A stretch of DNA of 64,000 bases, taken from positions 1 to 64,000 of the forward strand of contig JAQTNV010000007.1 in assembly GCA_028713675.1 (NCBI GenBank). Direction: 5' to 3'. Of this stretch, positions 34,237 through 42,738 are shown piece by piece. Within the stretch, counting starts at the first letter, position 1. Each line of letters starts with the position of its first letter. Source of the DNA: a bacterium (GTDB taxonomy: Bacteria > Desulfobacterota > JAPLJL01). The notes under the pieces were generated by a model. The model saw only the letters and a program-made list of their open reading frames with translations, did not search any database and was not told the origin of the DNA. The translations under genes were made by a program, and so were the position numbers.

Positions 34237-35331
34237 ATGTACCGGCAGATGACTGTCTATTTTATGAGCGGCACGGGCAATTCCTTCCGCGCCGCCTCCT
34301 GGCTCGCGGAGGAGGCCCGGGCCCGGGGGGTTTCCGCCCGGGTGATTCCTCTCGACTCCGCCCGCCCCGCCGGGGAAATCGGCCGGGACAAGAATGAGCT
34401 GGTCGGGATCGTCACGCCCACCCACGGGTTCATCGCCCCCTGGACCGTCCTCAAATTCGCCTTCTTTCTGCCCAGACGCCCGGGAGTCCCCGCTTTCGCC
34501 CTCGCCACCCAGGGATGCATGAAGTTCGGGCCCTTTTTCATCCCCGGCCTTTCGGCCTCCGCTACCTTCATCATCGCCCTGCTTCTCGCCCTCCGCGGTT
34601 TTTCGGTCCGGGGCGTCTTTTCCCTGGACATGCCCGTGAACTGGATCGCCCTCCACTCCGGGCTCAAGCCCCGGAACGCGGAAGCCATCGTCGCCAGGGC
34701 CCGCCCCCGGCTCGCCGCCTTCGCCGCCCGCATCCTGGCGGGCCGGCCCTGCTGGTGGACGGCCGGCAACGTCTTTACCTTTCTCCTGGGGATTCCGCTC
34801 CTGCCGATCTCCCTGCTTTACCTGGTCATGGGAAGGTTTTTCCTGGCCAAGATCTTCTTCGCCAACCCGAAATGCACCGGCTGCGGGATCTGCGCCCGCA
34901 ACTGCCCGATCGGCGCGATCGTCATGCGCGGGAAGAAAAACCCCCGCCCCTTCTGGACCTACAAATGCGAAAGCTGCATGCGCTGCATGGGGTTCTGCCC
35001 GGAAAAGGCAGTCGAGGCGGGACACTCCTGGGCCGCGCTCCTGACTTACATCACGATGCTGCCCTTCGCGTTTTACTTTTTTAAATGGCTGGGAAACCAG
35101 GTCCCCGGGGTCGCGAGCCTGGATAACCCCCTGGGGCGAAACCTGCTGCAATTGATCTATACCTACCTGTCGCTTTTCCTTTCGTATTACCTGTTCTTCG
35201 TCCTCATCCGCATCCCCCTGGTCAATAAGCTTTTCACCTACACCACCCTGACCCACCTTTACCGCCGCTACCACGAACCCGGCACCCAGCTCAAGGATAT
35301 TGCCCCCGGTCCGCGGCCCGCCAACCCATGA
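34237..35331 (+). CDS. EFR1-family flavodoxin/ferredoxin membrane protein
   Basis: 364 residues. It starts with a flavodoxin-like domain (FMSGTGNSFRAASWLAEE at 9-26 as phosphate loop; TPTHGFIAPW at 60-69). Then come hydrophobic segments and two 4Fe-4S clusters of bacterial ferredoxin type: Cys213, 216, 219, 223 and Cys244, 247, 250, 254. More membrane segments end the protein. Such proteins move electrons between a flavin and iron-sulfur clusters at the membrane. Radical SAM enzymes need low-potential electrons, so it could reduce the neighbouring enzymes, but it is transcribed away from them and this is only a guess. An ATG four codons later is also possible; no clear ribosome binding site helps. 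Confidence 0.85.
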   Translation: MYRQMTVYFMSGTGNSFRAASWLAEEARARGVSARVIPLDSARPAGEIGRDKNELVGIVTPTHGFIAPWTVLKFAFFLPRRPGVPAFALATQGCMKFGPFFIPGLSASATFIIALLLALRGFSVRGVFSLDMPVNWIALHSGLKPRNAEAIVARARPRLAAFAARILAGRPCWWTAGNVFTFLLGIPLLPISLLYLVMGRFFLAKIFFANPKCTGCGICARNCPIGAIVMRGKKNPRPFWTYKCESCMRCMGFCPEKAVEAGHSWAALLTYITMLPFAFYFFKWLGNQVPGVASLDNPLGRNLLQLIYTYLSLFLSYYLFFVLIRIPLVNKLFTYTTLTHLYRRYHEPGTQLKDIAPGPRPANP

Positions 35332-35332
35332 A

Positions 35333-36367
35333 TCAAGGAAGCCGGATTTTTGTCCATTTCCAATCACATCCACCCCGGAAATCCATCAATTTGAACACCA
35401 AAGTCGCCTCCCAACCATCCGCCGGGATCTCCGCTGGAGCCTTCCAGTAGATTTCATTCTCTTTCTCAACCTGCATCCAAAGATTCACCTCCGTATCATC
35501 ATTGGAATCCTTGTCCACGAAATTGCCCGCGGTCGCGTAAACAGCCAGGGAAAGCATTTCTTTCCTGGTTTCTTCGCCCCCGGCGGTTTTGCTGATGTAT
35601 TCCTGCCAGGATGAGTCCGGAAACTTCCATCCGATCCGATATGACTCCGCCGGGGTTATTGCCATTTGCGTTTCGCCGGCCGGCACGATCGGGATTCCGT
35701 TAATGGTCACTTCGGTGAGTTCCGGGTTCAGATTAATTTTGCTTCTCTCCGCCACCGAAAGCCTGATTCTTTTAATCCCCCAGTCACGATCGTTTTCCGA
35801 AACCACCGCCGCGCCTAAAAGTTGGCTCACGTATTCCACTCCGAATTGACTCACGATATCCTGACTTTCCCCGGGGGAAAAGGTGGAAAAGTTGATATCC
35901 CCCAGTAAATCGCCGTATATCCTTACCAACTCCGCCAGAATTTCCGGCCCCGGGATAACCAGCAAGGGCTGATGCTCCGCGAACCGGGCATTAACGTCTT
36001 GGGTACAATCGGGTTCTTCAACCTGTCCGATCCGGTCGGAATATTGACAACGACCCCATTCAACCTGGTATCCATCCTTTAAAAACGGTCCTCCCGGAAA
36101 GAGACCGTCCGTTACAATTCCGGTTTCATCCGCGGCCAGCAGCGCGACCGAAACGCTCTGGGCGTAGGTTTCTTCCGGGCAGGCGGTCGAGCCAAAGGGG
36201 CAAATCTCCGGCCGGTCGGCGCGAATCCCGAGGATCCTGAGTTTATTGATCACGGATTTCGGGGTGAAATTGCCTCCGCAAGCGGGGAGAATACCCAGGA
36301 GCAATCCGAACCCGATTGCTAAAACCCCGACAAAAAGTCGTCTGGATATTTTTCTTTTTTTCATCAT
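35333..36367 (-). CDS. Lipoprotein of unknown function, receptor-linked
   Basis: Up to 344 residues. Basic start, hydrophobic core and lipobox ILPAC (Cys30) mark a lipoprotein. AGGAGG directly upstream favours the second of two adjacent ATGs (36364). No domain was recognised; the region after the lipobox (KLRILGIRADRPEI) and the later beta-rich text recall secreted Ig-like proteins. It begins 6 bases after the stop of the TonB-dependent receptor gene and is thus the last gene of the exbB operon. It may be a surface or periplasmic partner of that receptor, such as a substrate-binding lipoprotein; inference from position. Confidence 0.8.
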   Translation of the reverse strand: MMKKRKISRRLFVGVLAIGFGLLLGILPACGGNFTPKSVINKLRILGIRADRPEICPFGSTACPEETYAQSVSVALLAADETGIVTDGLFPGGPFLKDGYQVEWGRCQYSDRIGQVEEPDCTQDVNARFAEHQPLLVIPGPEILAELVRIYGDLLGDINFSTFSPGESQDIVSQFGVEYVSQLLGAAVVSENDRDWGIKRIRLSVAERSKINLNPELTEVTINGIPIVPAGETQMAITPAESYRIGWKFPDSSWQEYISKTAGGEETRKEMLSLAVYATAGNFVDKDSNDDTEVNLWMQVEKENEIYWKAPAEIPADGWEATLVFKLMDFRGGCDWKWTKIRLP

Positions 36368-36373
36368 CCCCTC

Positions 36374-39019
36374 CTAAAACTCCAGCGTGGTCCCCAGCGC
36401 CGGAATAATGGGCAGACCCCGGAAATAATCGTGTTCGCCGTAATCATAACTGTAGGTTGGAAACTCCACATTCCGGTGGTTGTATATATTCATCACGTCC
36501 AAGTAAACCGACCAGATTACCCAGTTATAAATGAAGGATTTGTCCATGCGGAAATCGAGCGAATGAGTCAGCGGCAACCGGGACTGCTTCATCGCGGTGG
36601 GACGGTAGATATATAATTCGTTATCGGCATCCAGGCCGCCGCGTTCCGTGATCCGGTCATAAGGATTACCGGAAACCAGCCGGAACCGGAAACTGATCTG
36701 CCAATTCCGGGGCAGCTTCACCATGCCGACCGCCGCGAGGTTGTGGGTCTGGTCATAGGTGAACAACTGCCAGGGCTGCCCGGGGAATCTGCGCTCGCTT
36801 TTCATCAGGGTATAACTGATCCAGCCGGAAATATATTTTGAAGGATCATGCTTGAGAATAAATTCCGCCCCATACGAACGTCCCTTCCCGGCGTTTATGT
36901 ATACCGGCAAGGATGGATTCAGGGCGAAATCCGGGTTGGTCACCGCCAAATCCCGCCGATCGACGTAAAAAAGAGCGGTGTCGATCGAAACCAGTTCGCT
37001 CAACCTCTGCTCCCACCCGGCGGAATATTGGATCGACCATTCCGGATCCAAGTTCGGATTGCCGTATCCCTTCACCGTGAATTCATAAGGAGGCATCTGG
37101 TGATAAGTGCCGACCCCTCCCTTGATAACCGAACGATCGAAAAGTTTATAACGGACCGCCAGCCTCGCATCCGGACCGAATTTATCGATATTATAAAAGT
37201 ACTCGCCCCTTATTCCCGGGATGATTTTCAAATCCGGCCAGGGCTCGGCATTCAGCTCCGCATATATCCCCGTGTTTAAAAAATTGGCGGTCGTCTTTAA
37301 ACGGCGGCTCTCCGCCCCCTCCATCAACGGACTGTTCTCCTCTCCCAGCCGGGGTGACTGCCCGACGTTGATATTGCCCGTGAGCCGGTCGTCCAACAAA
37401 TCGGCTCCGAAAACCGCCTCGTAACGAGGGCCGAATTTGACCTGTGAATTGACCCGGCCGCCGGCAAAGAATGAATCAAGGTTAATGAACTGATCCAGCA
37501 CCAGTGTTTTTTGCCGTAATAATCCGACCAGCGGCTGAAAGGTATTGGTAACGTTTTCGTTGACCCTCCATTTATATTTCAAGGAAAGCTGATGAAACGA
37601 ATCGCCGTAATTAAAACCAAATCCGCTCGCCTTTTCTTTGCCGACTAAAAATTCCATCTTATCGTCCGTACCGTAGATGAACGTTTCCAGGCTGTGGTTC
37701 GGATCCGGATTCCAAAAAAGCTTGAACTGATAATCGTAATACCTCGGGGCCACCGTAAAAGTCATTACATCTTTCGGCATCACCGCTTTCAGCACCACAT
37801 CGTGCCAATTCCGGTGAAAAGCCGCGGCCACGCTAAACTTTTTAGTGATCGGGCCTTCCACCAGGCCGCCCCCCTCAAAGATATTCACGTCCAGTTTCTC
37901 ATGCCAGCGGTCGTCTTTCGGGGTTCGGGTTTTAACATCCACCACCCCTCCGGCAGCATCTCCGTAATAAGCCCCGAAATTGCCGGGGTAATAGGCGAGG
38001 TCCTCGATTAGATCGCTGTTGATAATGCTCCGGAGACCGCCGAAGTGAAATAATTCATGGCTGACCAGACCATCGACAAAAACCTTGGAATCCAGCGGAT
38101 CGGCCCCCCGAAAGACCAACATCCCACCCAACCCCATCGGGGTCCGGGCCACCCCCGGGAGCACCTCCACCACCTTCAGGGTGTCGCCCTGCGTCCCCGG
38201 CAATTTTTTTATCTCCTGGATGTCCAGCACGTGTCGGGTCACCACCGTTTTGGGCCGGGAGGCCCGGACGGTTACCTCCAGGGAGGAATAGGAAAGCCGT
38301 TCCAGATAAATGACGGATTCCGTCCGTTCCCCCTTGTGAATGAAGATTTTGAGCGCGGCGGTGATATAGTCCATTAATCCGATGATTACTTTATAATCTC
38401 CCGCCGGCAGTCCGCGGAAGGCGAAACCGCCGTCCGGGCCGGTGATCTGCATGACTTCCGGGTCGGTTATTACTACTTCCGCCCCCGCCAGCGGTCTGCG
38501 GGTCCCCCGTTCCAGGACCCGCCCGGAAAACGTTATCGGAAGTACCGGGCTGGTGCTGGCTTCCAAACCCTCCACTTTCTGGAGATCATCCCCTTCGGAA
38601 GCTTCCGGACCGGTTCCCGTGGCGGGTTTTGCCCCTTTTCCCGGCAAAATAAAATGGTAGACATAAGTAATCCGAACCGGGACCGGTTTGTCCGCCGCCT
38701 GCGCCGGATTAAAGATAAATTGGCGGGCGGCCTCCAAGGCCGCTTCATCGAATCCGTAACCCGCGCCCTGGATTACCCGGACCTCGATGGCCGCGCCTTT
38801 TTCGTCAATATCAATGCTCAGGGTTACGTTTCCTTCCAGATTCTTTTCCCGAGCCTCGGCCGGGTACCGGGCTTCAACGAAATTTTTCAATTCCGGCAGC
38901 CGCGAAATCTGCTCCCCTCTCGGCTTGGGTCCCTCTACCGCCGGAGGAGTGCTGATCGATCCGGCGGGAGCCTCTGAGAGCCCGACAATAATGGCCAAGA
39001 TCATGATCGTCAGTTTCAA
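36374..39019 (-). CDS. TonB-dependent receptor with N-terminal TonB-like domain
   Basis: 881 residues. Signal peptide (about 1-20), then a TonB C-terminal-type domain (about 40-125: EARYPAEAREKNLEGNVTL ... FDEAALEAARQFIFNPA), a carboxypeptidase-regulatory-like domain (about 163-235), a plug (about 265-365: VEVLPGVARTPMGLGGMLVFRG, YYPGNFGAYYGDAAGGVVDV) and a beta-barrel that ends in Phe (TTLEF). It should import a ligand across the outer membrane with energy from the ExbB-ExbD-TonB complex of the same operon. Start TTG at 39019 has GGGGGA about 6 bases upstream. The TonB-type domain at the periplasmic N-terminus is unusual, since that domain normally belongs to the partner protein. Ligand unknown. 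Confidence 0.9.
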   Translation of the reverse strand: MKLTIMILAIIVGLSEAPAGSISTPPAVEGPKPRGEQISRLPELKNFVEARYPAEAREKNLEGNVTLSIDIDEKGAAIEVRVIQGAGYGFDEAALEAARQFIFNPAQAADKPVPVRITYVYHFILPGKGAKPATGTGPEASEGDDLQKVEGLEASTSPVLPITFSGRVLERGTRRPLAGAEVVITDPEVMQITGPDGGFAFRGLPAGDYKVIIGLMDYITAALKIFIHKGERTESVIYLERLSYSSLEVTVRASRPKTVVTRHVLDIQEIKKLPGTQGDTLKVVEVLPGVARTPMGLGGMLVFRGADPLDSKVFVDGLVSHELFHFGGLRSIINSDLIEDLAYYPGNFGAYYGDAAGGVVDVKTRTPKDDRWHEKLDVNIFEGGGLVEGPITKKFSVAAAFHRNWHDVVLKAVMPKDVMTFTVAPRYYDYQFKLFWNPDPNHSLETFIYGTDDKMEFLVGKEKASGFGFNYGDSFHQLSLKYKWRVNENVTNTFQPLVGLLRQKTLVLDQFINLDSFFAGGRVNSQVKFGPRYEAVFGADLLDDRLTGNINVGQSPRLGEENSPLMEGAESRRLKTTANFLNTGIYAELNAEPWPDLKIIPGIRGEYFYNIDKFGPDARLAVRYKLFDRSVIKGGVGTYHQMPPYEFTVKGYGNPNLDPEWSIQYSAGWEQRLSELVSIDTALFYVDRRDLAVTNPDFALNPSLPVYINAGKGRSYGAEFILKHDPSKYISGWISYTLMKSERRFPGQPWQLFTYDQTHNLAAVGMVKLPRNWQISFRFRLVSGNPYDRITERGGLDADNELYIYRPTAMKQSRLPLTHSLDFRMDKSFIYNWVIWSVYLDVMNIYNHRNVEFPTYSYDYGEHDYFRGLPIIPALGTTLEF

Positions 39020-39059
39020 TTAATTCCCCCATCCGATTTTTTGACCACGCCCAAAACCT

Positions 39060-39770
39060 TTAATTCGTTATCTTCCAATTATAGGCAAACGGTACCGCCG
39101 CCGGCACGGCCACCCCGTCAACCTTGGCCGGGGTAAACAGAAAACTGATGGCGGCGCCGCGGGAGGCTTCGTCGAGTTCCGGATCGATGCCTTTCACCAC
39201 TTCCACCTTTATGACCATGCCCTCCTGGTTCAGATATAGCTTCAGCTGAACCCTTCCTTCAATCCCGGCCTGGCGGGCCTGTTCGGGGTATTTGACCTTA
39301 ACGATCCTGATCGGCTTCGGCATCTCCGTGATGCGATAACTCGGGACGAAATAAGGTCTAACGTCCCGGGGATCGACGAATTCCCGGCCCGGGGCCATCA
39401 TCAGGTTGTTCCCCACCGACATCGCGGTCTGGGCGTCACCACCGCCCGCCGCCACGGAGTCCATCGTGACCCCGAAAACCGGCTTCGGGGGTTCGGCGTC
39501 TTTCTGGGGGGGATTTTCCCGGTGGGGCCGGGGAGGACTGGGCTTAAATTCCGGGGGCAGGATTTTTTCAGACGGTGGAGTCGTCGGTTCCGCCTTTTCA
39601 ATTTCCCGGATCGCCATTTTGATCGTCGCATCCTTCTTGAAATGACCGGAAGCCGGCACCCCCCAAACCAATACGACCGCGGCCGTCAGGTGTAATAATA
39701 ATGATGCGAAGACCCCGACCAAATTACGGGCGAAAAACGCTCGGGGAAGGAAAGAAACAATTCTTTTCAT
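39060..39770 (-). CDS. tonB: TonB energy transducer
   Basis: 236 residues. One N-terminal membrane helix (about 17-37), a Pro/Lys/Glu-rich spacer (about 60-100) that spans the periplasm, and a TonB C-terminal domain (about 155-235: KVKYPEQARQAGIEGRVQLKLYL ... AAISFLFTPAKVDG). It passes proton-motive energy from ExbB-ExbD to outer-membrane receptors. ATG at 39770, five bases after the exbD stop; the receptor gene follows 40 bases later. The first helix lacks the usual SHxxH but has LLLHLTAAVVL. Confidence 0.92.
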   Translation of the reverse strand: MKRIVSFLPRAFFARNLVGVFASLLLHLTAAVVLVWGVPASGHFKKDATIKMAIREIEKAEPTTPPSEKILPPEFKPSPPRPHRENPPQKDAEPPKPVFGVTMDSVAAGGGDAQTAMSVGNNLMMAPGREFVDPRDVRPYFVPSYRITEMPKPIRIVKVKYPEQARQAGIEGRVQLKLYLNQEGMVIKVEVVKGIDPELDEASRGAAISFLFTPAKVDGVAVPAAVPFAYNWKITN

Positions 39771-39775
39771 GTTAA

Positions 39776-40201
39776 TTATCCTTCCCGATCCAAAACCCTT
39801 TCGATGTTCAGGGCAAACTTCTCGATCCCCAGGCCTTTGACGACATCAATCAGATGAATGACGTCTCCGTGGGGCACCTGCCGATCCGCGCTGATGACCG
39901 CCTGAACATCATGGTGTCCCTGCATTTGTCTCCTGACCTGTTTTTCCATCTCCGGCCAGGTTGACTCCTTCCCGTTCAAGAACAGTTTTCCTTCCCGGGA
40001 AAGCACGAGGGCAACGGAAGACTCCACGTTATCTTCGGCGTGGGCGGCCCGGGGCAGGTCCACCTTGATCGCCGGGGTAACGATCACCGAAGCCGTCACC
40101 ATGAAAACAATCAACAGAACCAGGATGATATCCACCATCGGGGTCACGTTGATGTTGGAAATGATTTCGTCGTCCCGCACGTTATTCATCCTGACGGCCA
40201 T
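39776..40201 (-). CDS. exbD: ExbD/TolR-type proton-channel subunit
   Basis: 141 residues, typical for ExbD. A short cytoplasmic start, then NVTPMVDIILVLLIVFMV with the membrane Asp needed for proton flow (about residue 24), and a periplasmic domain ending VVKGLGIEKFALNIE. It works with ExbB and TonB in the inner membrane. Eight bases after exbB and five before tonB, clearly one operon. Confidence 0.93.
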   Translation of the reverse strand: MAVRMNNVRDDEIISNINVTPMVDIILVLLIVFMVTASVIVTPAIKVDLPRAAHAEDNVESSVALVLSREGKLFLNGKESTWPEMEKQVRRQMQGHHDVQAVISADRQVPHGDVIHLIDVVKGLGIEKFALNIERVLDREG

Positions 40202-40209
40202 GATTCCTC

Positions 40210-40878
40210 CTATTCTCCCCCGATTGAGGCGGAGGTAACCGTTACCGCGCCCCGGGGAGGAATCCTTTTCATATAGGCGAAAACCACCCGCACCAGACTG
40301 TCGGCGTTAGCCAGTTTTTCCTTGACCTTCTCCTTAAAATAATTGAAGGCGATCACCGCGGGGATCGCCACCAAAAGCCCCACGGCGGTGGCGACCAAGG
40401 CCTGGCTGATGCCGGCCATGACCGCCGTGGTCCCTTCCTGGGACCCGAGGGAAAGATCATGGAAGGCCCTGATGATCCCGAGCACTGTGCCGAACAAGCC
40501 GATAAACGGGGCGTTGGAGCCCACGGTGCCCAGAAAAGAAACGTTTTCTTCCATCCGCAGCTTTTCTTGATTGATCGCGGCCGCGATTTTCTCCTCGACC
40601 ACCCCAAGGCCGTTTTCCACGTTCTCGACGCCGGTGAGGCAAATCCGGGCCTCCGGGGAGTTGCTGGTTTTCAAGAAACTGGCGGACTCCTGGATCGCCC
40701 CGGCGGCCAGGAGTTCGGTCAGCCTTTGGCTGAGGGCGCCCGCATCCGAGCGGTTCCGATACAACATCACCGCCCTTTCCACCATGATCGAAATAGAGAA
40801 GACCGAGATCATAATCAAGAGCCAGAGAACCCAGTCCGCCCCCAGCAAGGTAAAATTAAAAATCTTTTCGACCAACAT
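40210..40878 (-). CDS. exbB: ExbB/TolQ-type proton-channel subunit
   Basis: 222 residues with three membrane helices (about 14-35, 122-145 and 160-185). The MotA/TolQ/ExbB signature is GSNAPFIGLFGTVLGIIRAF (119-138), with GISQALVATAVGLLVAIPAV later. It forms the inner-membrane channel with ExbD. ATG at 40878 has AGGAGG eight bases upstream. It is the first gene of the exbB-exbD-tonB-receptor-lipoprotein operon. The upstream region is full of repeats, so the promoter could not be placed. Confidence 0.93.
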   Translation of the reverse strand: MLVEKIFNFTLLGADWVLWLLIMISVFSISIMVERAVMLYRNRSDAGALSQRLTELLAAGAIQESASFLKTSNSPEARICLTGVENVENGLGVVEEKIAAAINQEKLRMEENVSFLGTVGSNAPFIGLFGTVLGIIRAFHDLSLGSQEGTTAVMAGISQALVATAVGLLVAIPAVIAFNYFKEKVKEKLANADSLVRVVFAYMKRIPPRGAVTVTSASIGGE

Positions 40879-41031
40879 ATTTTCAGCCTCCTTTCCTGAG
40901 GGCGCGGCCTCATCCCGCGATCAACCTCTGTGATTAAACACCGCGGCCGGCCAATAGTGTCACCGCCAAAATTATTCCCCCGCGGCCAGACGGCGGGGTA
41001 TCAAACGCAAAATAAATTAAAGTCGTCGGTT

Positions 41032-41096
41032 GTCATTCCTGCGAAAGCAGGAATCCAGATGGAAAAAACTGGATTCCGCATCAAGTGCGGAATGAC
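41032..41096. repeat. Cloverleaf-like dispersed repeat (GTCATTCC ends)
   Basis: Ends GTCATTCC and GGAATGAC pair. Inside are two hairpins with 8-bp arms: ATTCCTGC/GCAGGAAT with GAAA loop (41035-41054) and ATTCCGCA/TGCGGAAT (41073-41093), plus a CCAG/CTGG pair. The left 27 bases recur inverted at 56537-56563. It looks like a small non-coding mobile element. Confidence 0.75.
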
Positions 41097-41304
41097 AGAA
41101 ATACGGCAACACCGCAGCCGGTCAATTCTGTCACTTCCACGGTTTTACCCCCCTGCTTTCGGTGTTATCGTTTTGTCTTGATCTGAAGTAATATTCTTTC
41201 ACACCGGAAATCTTCGGGACCGGGAAAACCAGCATCATCCGGAAAAAATATTTTGCCTCCGGGTGACAGATCCGGCCGGGAGCGGTGTTTAATCAAGTGG
41301 AGTC

Positions 41305-41322
41305 CCACGGATAAAGCCGTGG
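41305..41322 (-). repeat. REP-like hairpin
   Basis: Arms CCACGG/CCGTGG around a loop that contains TTTA on the minus strand; a GGAG-containing tag lies just before it on that strand. Weaker member of the family. Confidence 0.5.
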
Positions 41323-41364
41323 AACCTCCCCAAAGCTTGCGGCGGGCGGAACCCGCCGAAGCTT

Positions 41365-41395
41365 GCCCTCCTTCGCTAAAGCTACGGAGGGCTAC
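41365..41395 (-). repeat. REP-like hairpin with GTAG tag
   Basis: Minus strand: GTAG, then outer arms GCCCTCC/GGAGGGC, an imperfect inner part, and a central TTTA loop flanked by GC. Confidence 0.6.
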
Positions 41396-41412
41396 CCGCT
41401 TCAAATATGCAT

Positions 41413-41430
41413 CCACGGGTAAACCCGTGG
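41413..41430 (-). repeat. REP-like hairpin without tag
   Basis: Perfect 7-base arms CCACGGG/CCCGTGG around TTTA on the minus strand, about 40 bases before the sigma factor start. No GTAG is next to it. Confidence 0.55.
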
Positions 41431-41467
41431 CCCATTGCGAAGGCGGGTGAAAGCAGGTTAGTGGAAA

Positions 41468-41953
41468 TTGGCGATTGACGTTGAAAACTATTACCGCCGG
41501 TACGGACCGATGGTGCTCCGTCGTTGCCGATCCCTGCTCCGGAACGAAGACCAAGCGATGGATGCCATGCATGACACTTTTGTCGAACTCCTCCAGGCCC
41601 GGGCAAGACTGGAGCCCGAGGCCCCCTCCAGTCTCCTGTTCCGGATAGCCACCAACATCTGTCTGAACCGGATCCGCGCGGCCAGACGCCGGCCGGAGGA
41701 TGCCAATACCGAGTTGATTAATCGTTTGGCTTCGATCGAGGAACCGGAAACCCTTCTCTCGGCCCAGAACCTCCTCGACCGGCTCTTCGCCCGGGAAAAG
41801 CCGTCCACCCGGACCATCGCCGTGCTCCACCTGCTGGACGGTTTGACCCTGGAAGAAGTGGCGCGGGAGGTGGGTCTCTCCGTCTCCGGAGTGCGCAAGC
41901 GCCTGAGTTCCCTCCGCGCCAATCTGGAGAATCTGGAAGGAGTGCCAAAATGA
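41468..41953 (+). CDS. ECF-type RNA polymerase sigma factor
   Basis: 161 residues, normal for ECF (group 4) sigma factors. Region 2 spans about 8-75 (VLRRCRSLLRNEDQAMDAMHDTF; LFRIATNICLNRIRAARRR) and region 4 about 105-155 (TRTIAVLHLLDGLTLEEVAREVGLSVSGVRKRLSSLR, the helix-turn-helix that reads the -35 box). The start is a TTG at 41468: a stop lies just upstream in frame, and later starts would cut region 2. It overlaps the next gene by four bases. It should direct polymerase to its own set of promoters and be held inactive by the anti-sigma factor encoded next. Confidence 0.9.
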   Translation: MAIDVENYYRRYGPMVLRRCRSLLRNEDQAMDAMHDTFVELLQARARLEPEAPSSLLFRIATNICLNRIRAARRRPEDANTELINRLASIEEPETLLSAQNLLDRLFAREKPSTRTIAVLHLLDGLTLEEVAREVGLSVSGVRKRLSSLRANLENLEGVPK

Positions 41954-42738
41954 ATAAAAAAAGAGTCGTGCCAGATTTCCTCTTGGAGCAACTCATTCTG
42001 GGTGAACTCCCGCCCGAAAAGGAAGCCGAGGTTCTCCGGGATCTGGAGGCGGAGCCCGGCGGGAGGGACCGCCTGGCCCGTCTTCGGGCTTCGAATCAGG
42101 ATATTCTCGGAACCTATCCGCCGGAAAAGGCTGCGGCCGAGATCAATCGACGTCTGGCCCTGACCCGATCGGAACCCCGGACCCGGCCGGCCCGCTCCCG
42201 CACCTGGGTATTGGCTCCCGTTCTGGCTGCCGCGGCAGCTGTCCTGTTTTTTGTCATCCTGCCCCTGGAACGGGGACCGGAGGTGAGCCTGCAAACCTCT
42301 CGGGTCAAGGGAAGTCCCGGTTTGATGATCTACCGAAAGGTTCCTCAGGGGGTGGAGGAACTGGGCCGCGGATCCCGGGTCCGGCCGGGAGACGTGCTCC
42401 AGGTCAGTTACCGGGCCGCCGGGGCCGCCGAGGGAGTGATTATCTCCGTGGATGGACGGGGTGCGGTCACTTTGCATTTCCCCGTTTCTCCCGACAATCC
42501 CACCACGCTTAACGGGGAAGGCGCCCAGGCCCTTCCACGCGCTTATGAACTTGACGACGCCCCGGATTTCGAGCGCTTTTTCTTCGTCACCTCCGATCAG
42601 CCGATTGCGATCGAAACGGTATTGGCCGCCGGGCGGGCCCTCGGGGCCGAGATGAAAAAGGCCCTGGTCCTGCCGGACGGCCTGCGCCAGGTCGATTTTC
42701 TCTTAAGCAAATCTTCTTCCCAGGAGGGAAAGCCATGA
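41950..42738 (+). CDS. Membrane anti-sigma factor
   Basis: 262 residues with one membrane helix (about 86-106: WVLAPVLAAAAAVLFFVIL). The cytoplasmic part (1-80) has PDFLLEQLILGELPPEKEAEV, a layout seen in anti-sigma domains but without the HxxxCxxC zinc motif. The outer part is beta-rich (LQVSYRAAGAAEGVIISVDGRG), with a DUF-like sensor look. The ATG overlaps the sigma-factor stop (ATGA), the normal arrangement for a sigma/anti-sigma pair, and the gene overlaps the caspase-like gene by four bases. It probably binds the sigma factor until an envelope signal arrives. Confidence 0.8.
   Translation: MNKKRVVPDFLLEQLILGELPPEKEAEVLRDLEAEPGGRDRLARLRASNQDILGTYPPEKAAAEINRRLALTRSEPRTRPARSRTWVLAPVLAAAAAVLFFVILPLERGPEVSLQTSRVKGSPGLMIYRKVPQGVEELGRGSRVRPGDVLQVSYRAAGAAEGVIISVDGRGAVTLHFPVSPDNPTTLNGEGAQALPRAYELDDAPDFERFFFVTSDQPIAIETVLAAGRALGAEMKKALVLPDGLRQVDFLLSKSSSQEGKP

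Larger units (their letters stand above)
40879..41467. other. Repeat-rich divergent intergenic region
   Basis: About 590 bases between divergent exbB and the ECF sigma gene, with no supported coding region. It holds an imperfect direct repeat (40939-40963 and 41110-41134, 21 of 25 bases equal) on either side of a 65-base cloverleaf-like element (41032-41096). Nearer the sigma gene it holds REP-like palindromes (41305-41322, 41341-41357, 41365-41395, 41413-41430). No sigma-70 or ECF promoter could be placed with confidence. Confidence 0.65.

Noticed and set aside
34210-35373. 387-residue open frame on the minus strand
   Set aside because: Antisense shadow of the EFR1-type gene, whose flavodoxin and ferredoxin motifs are clear.
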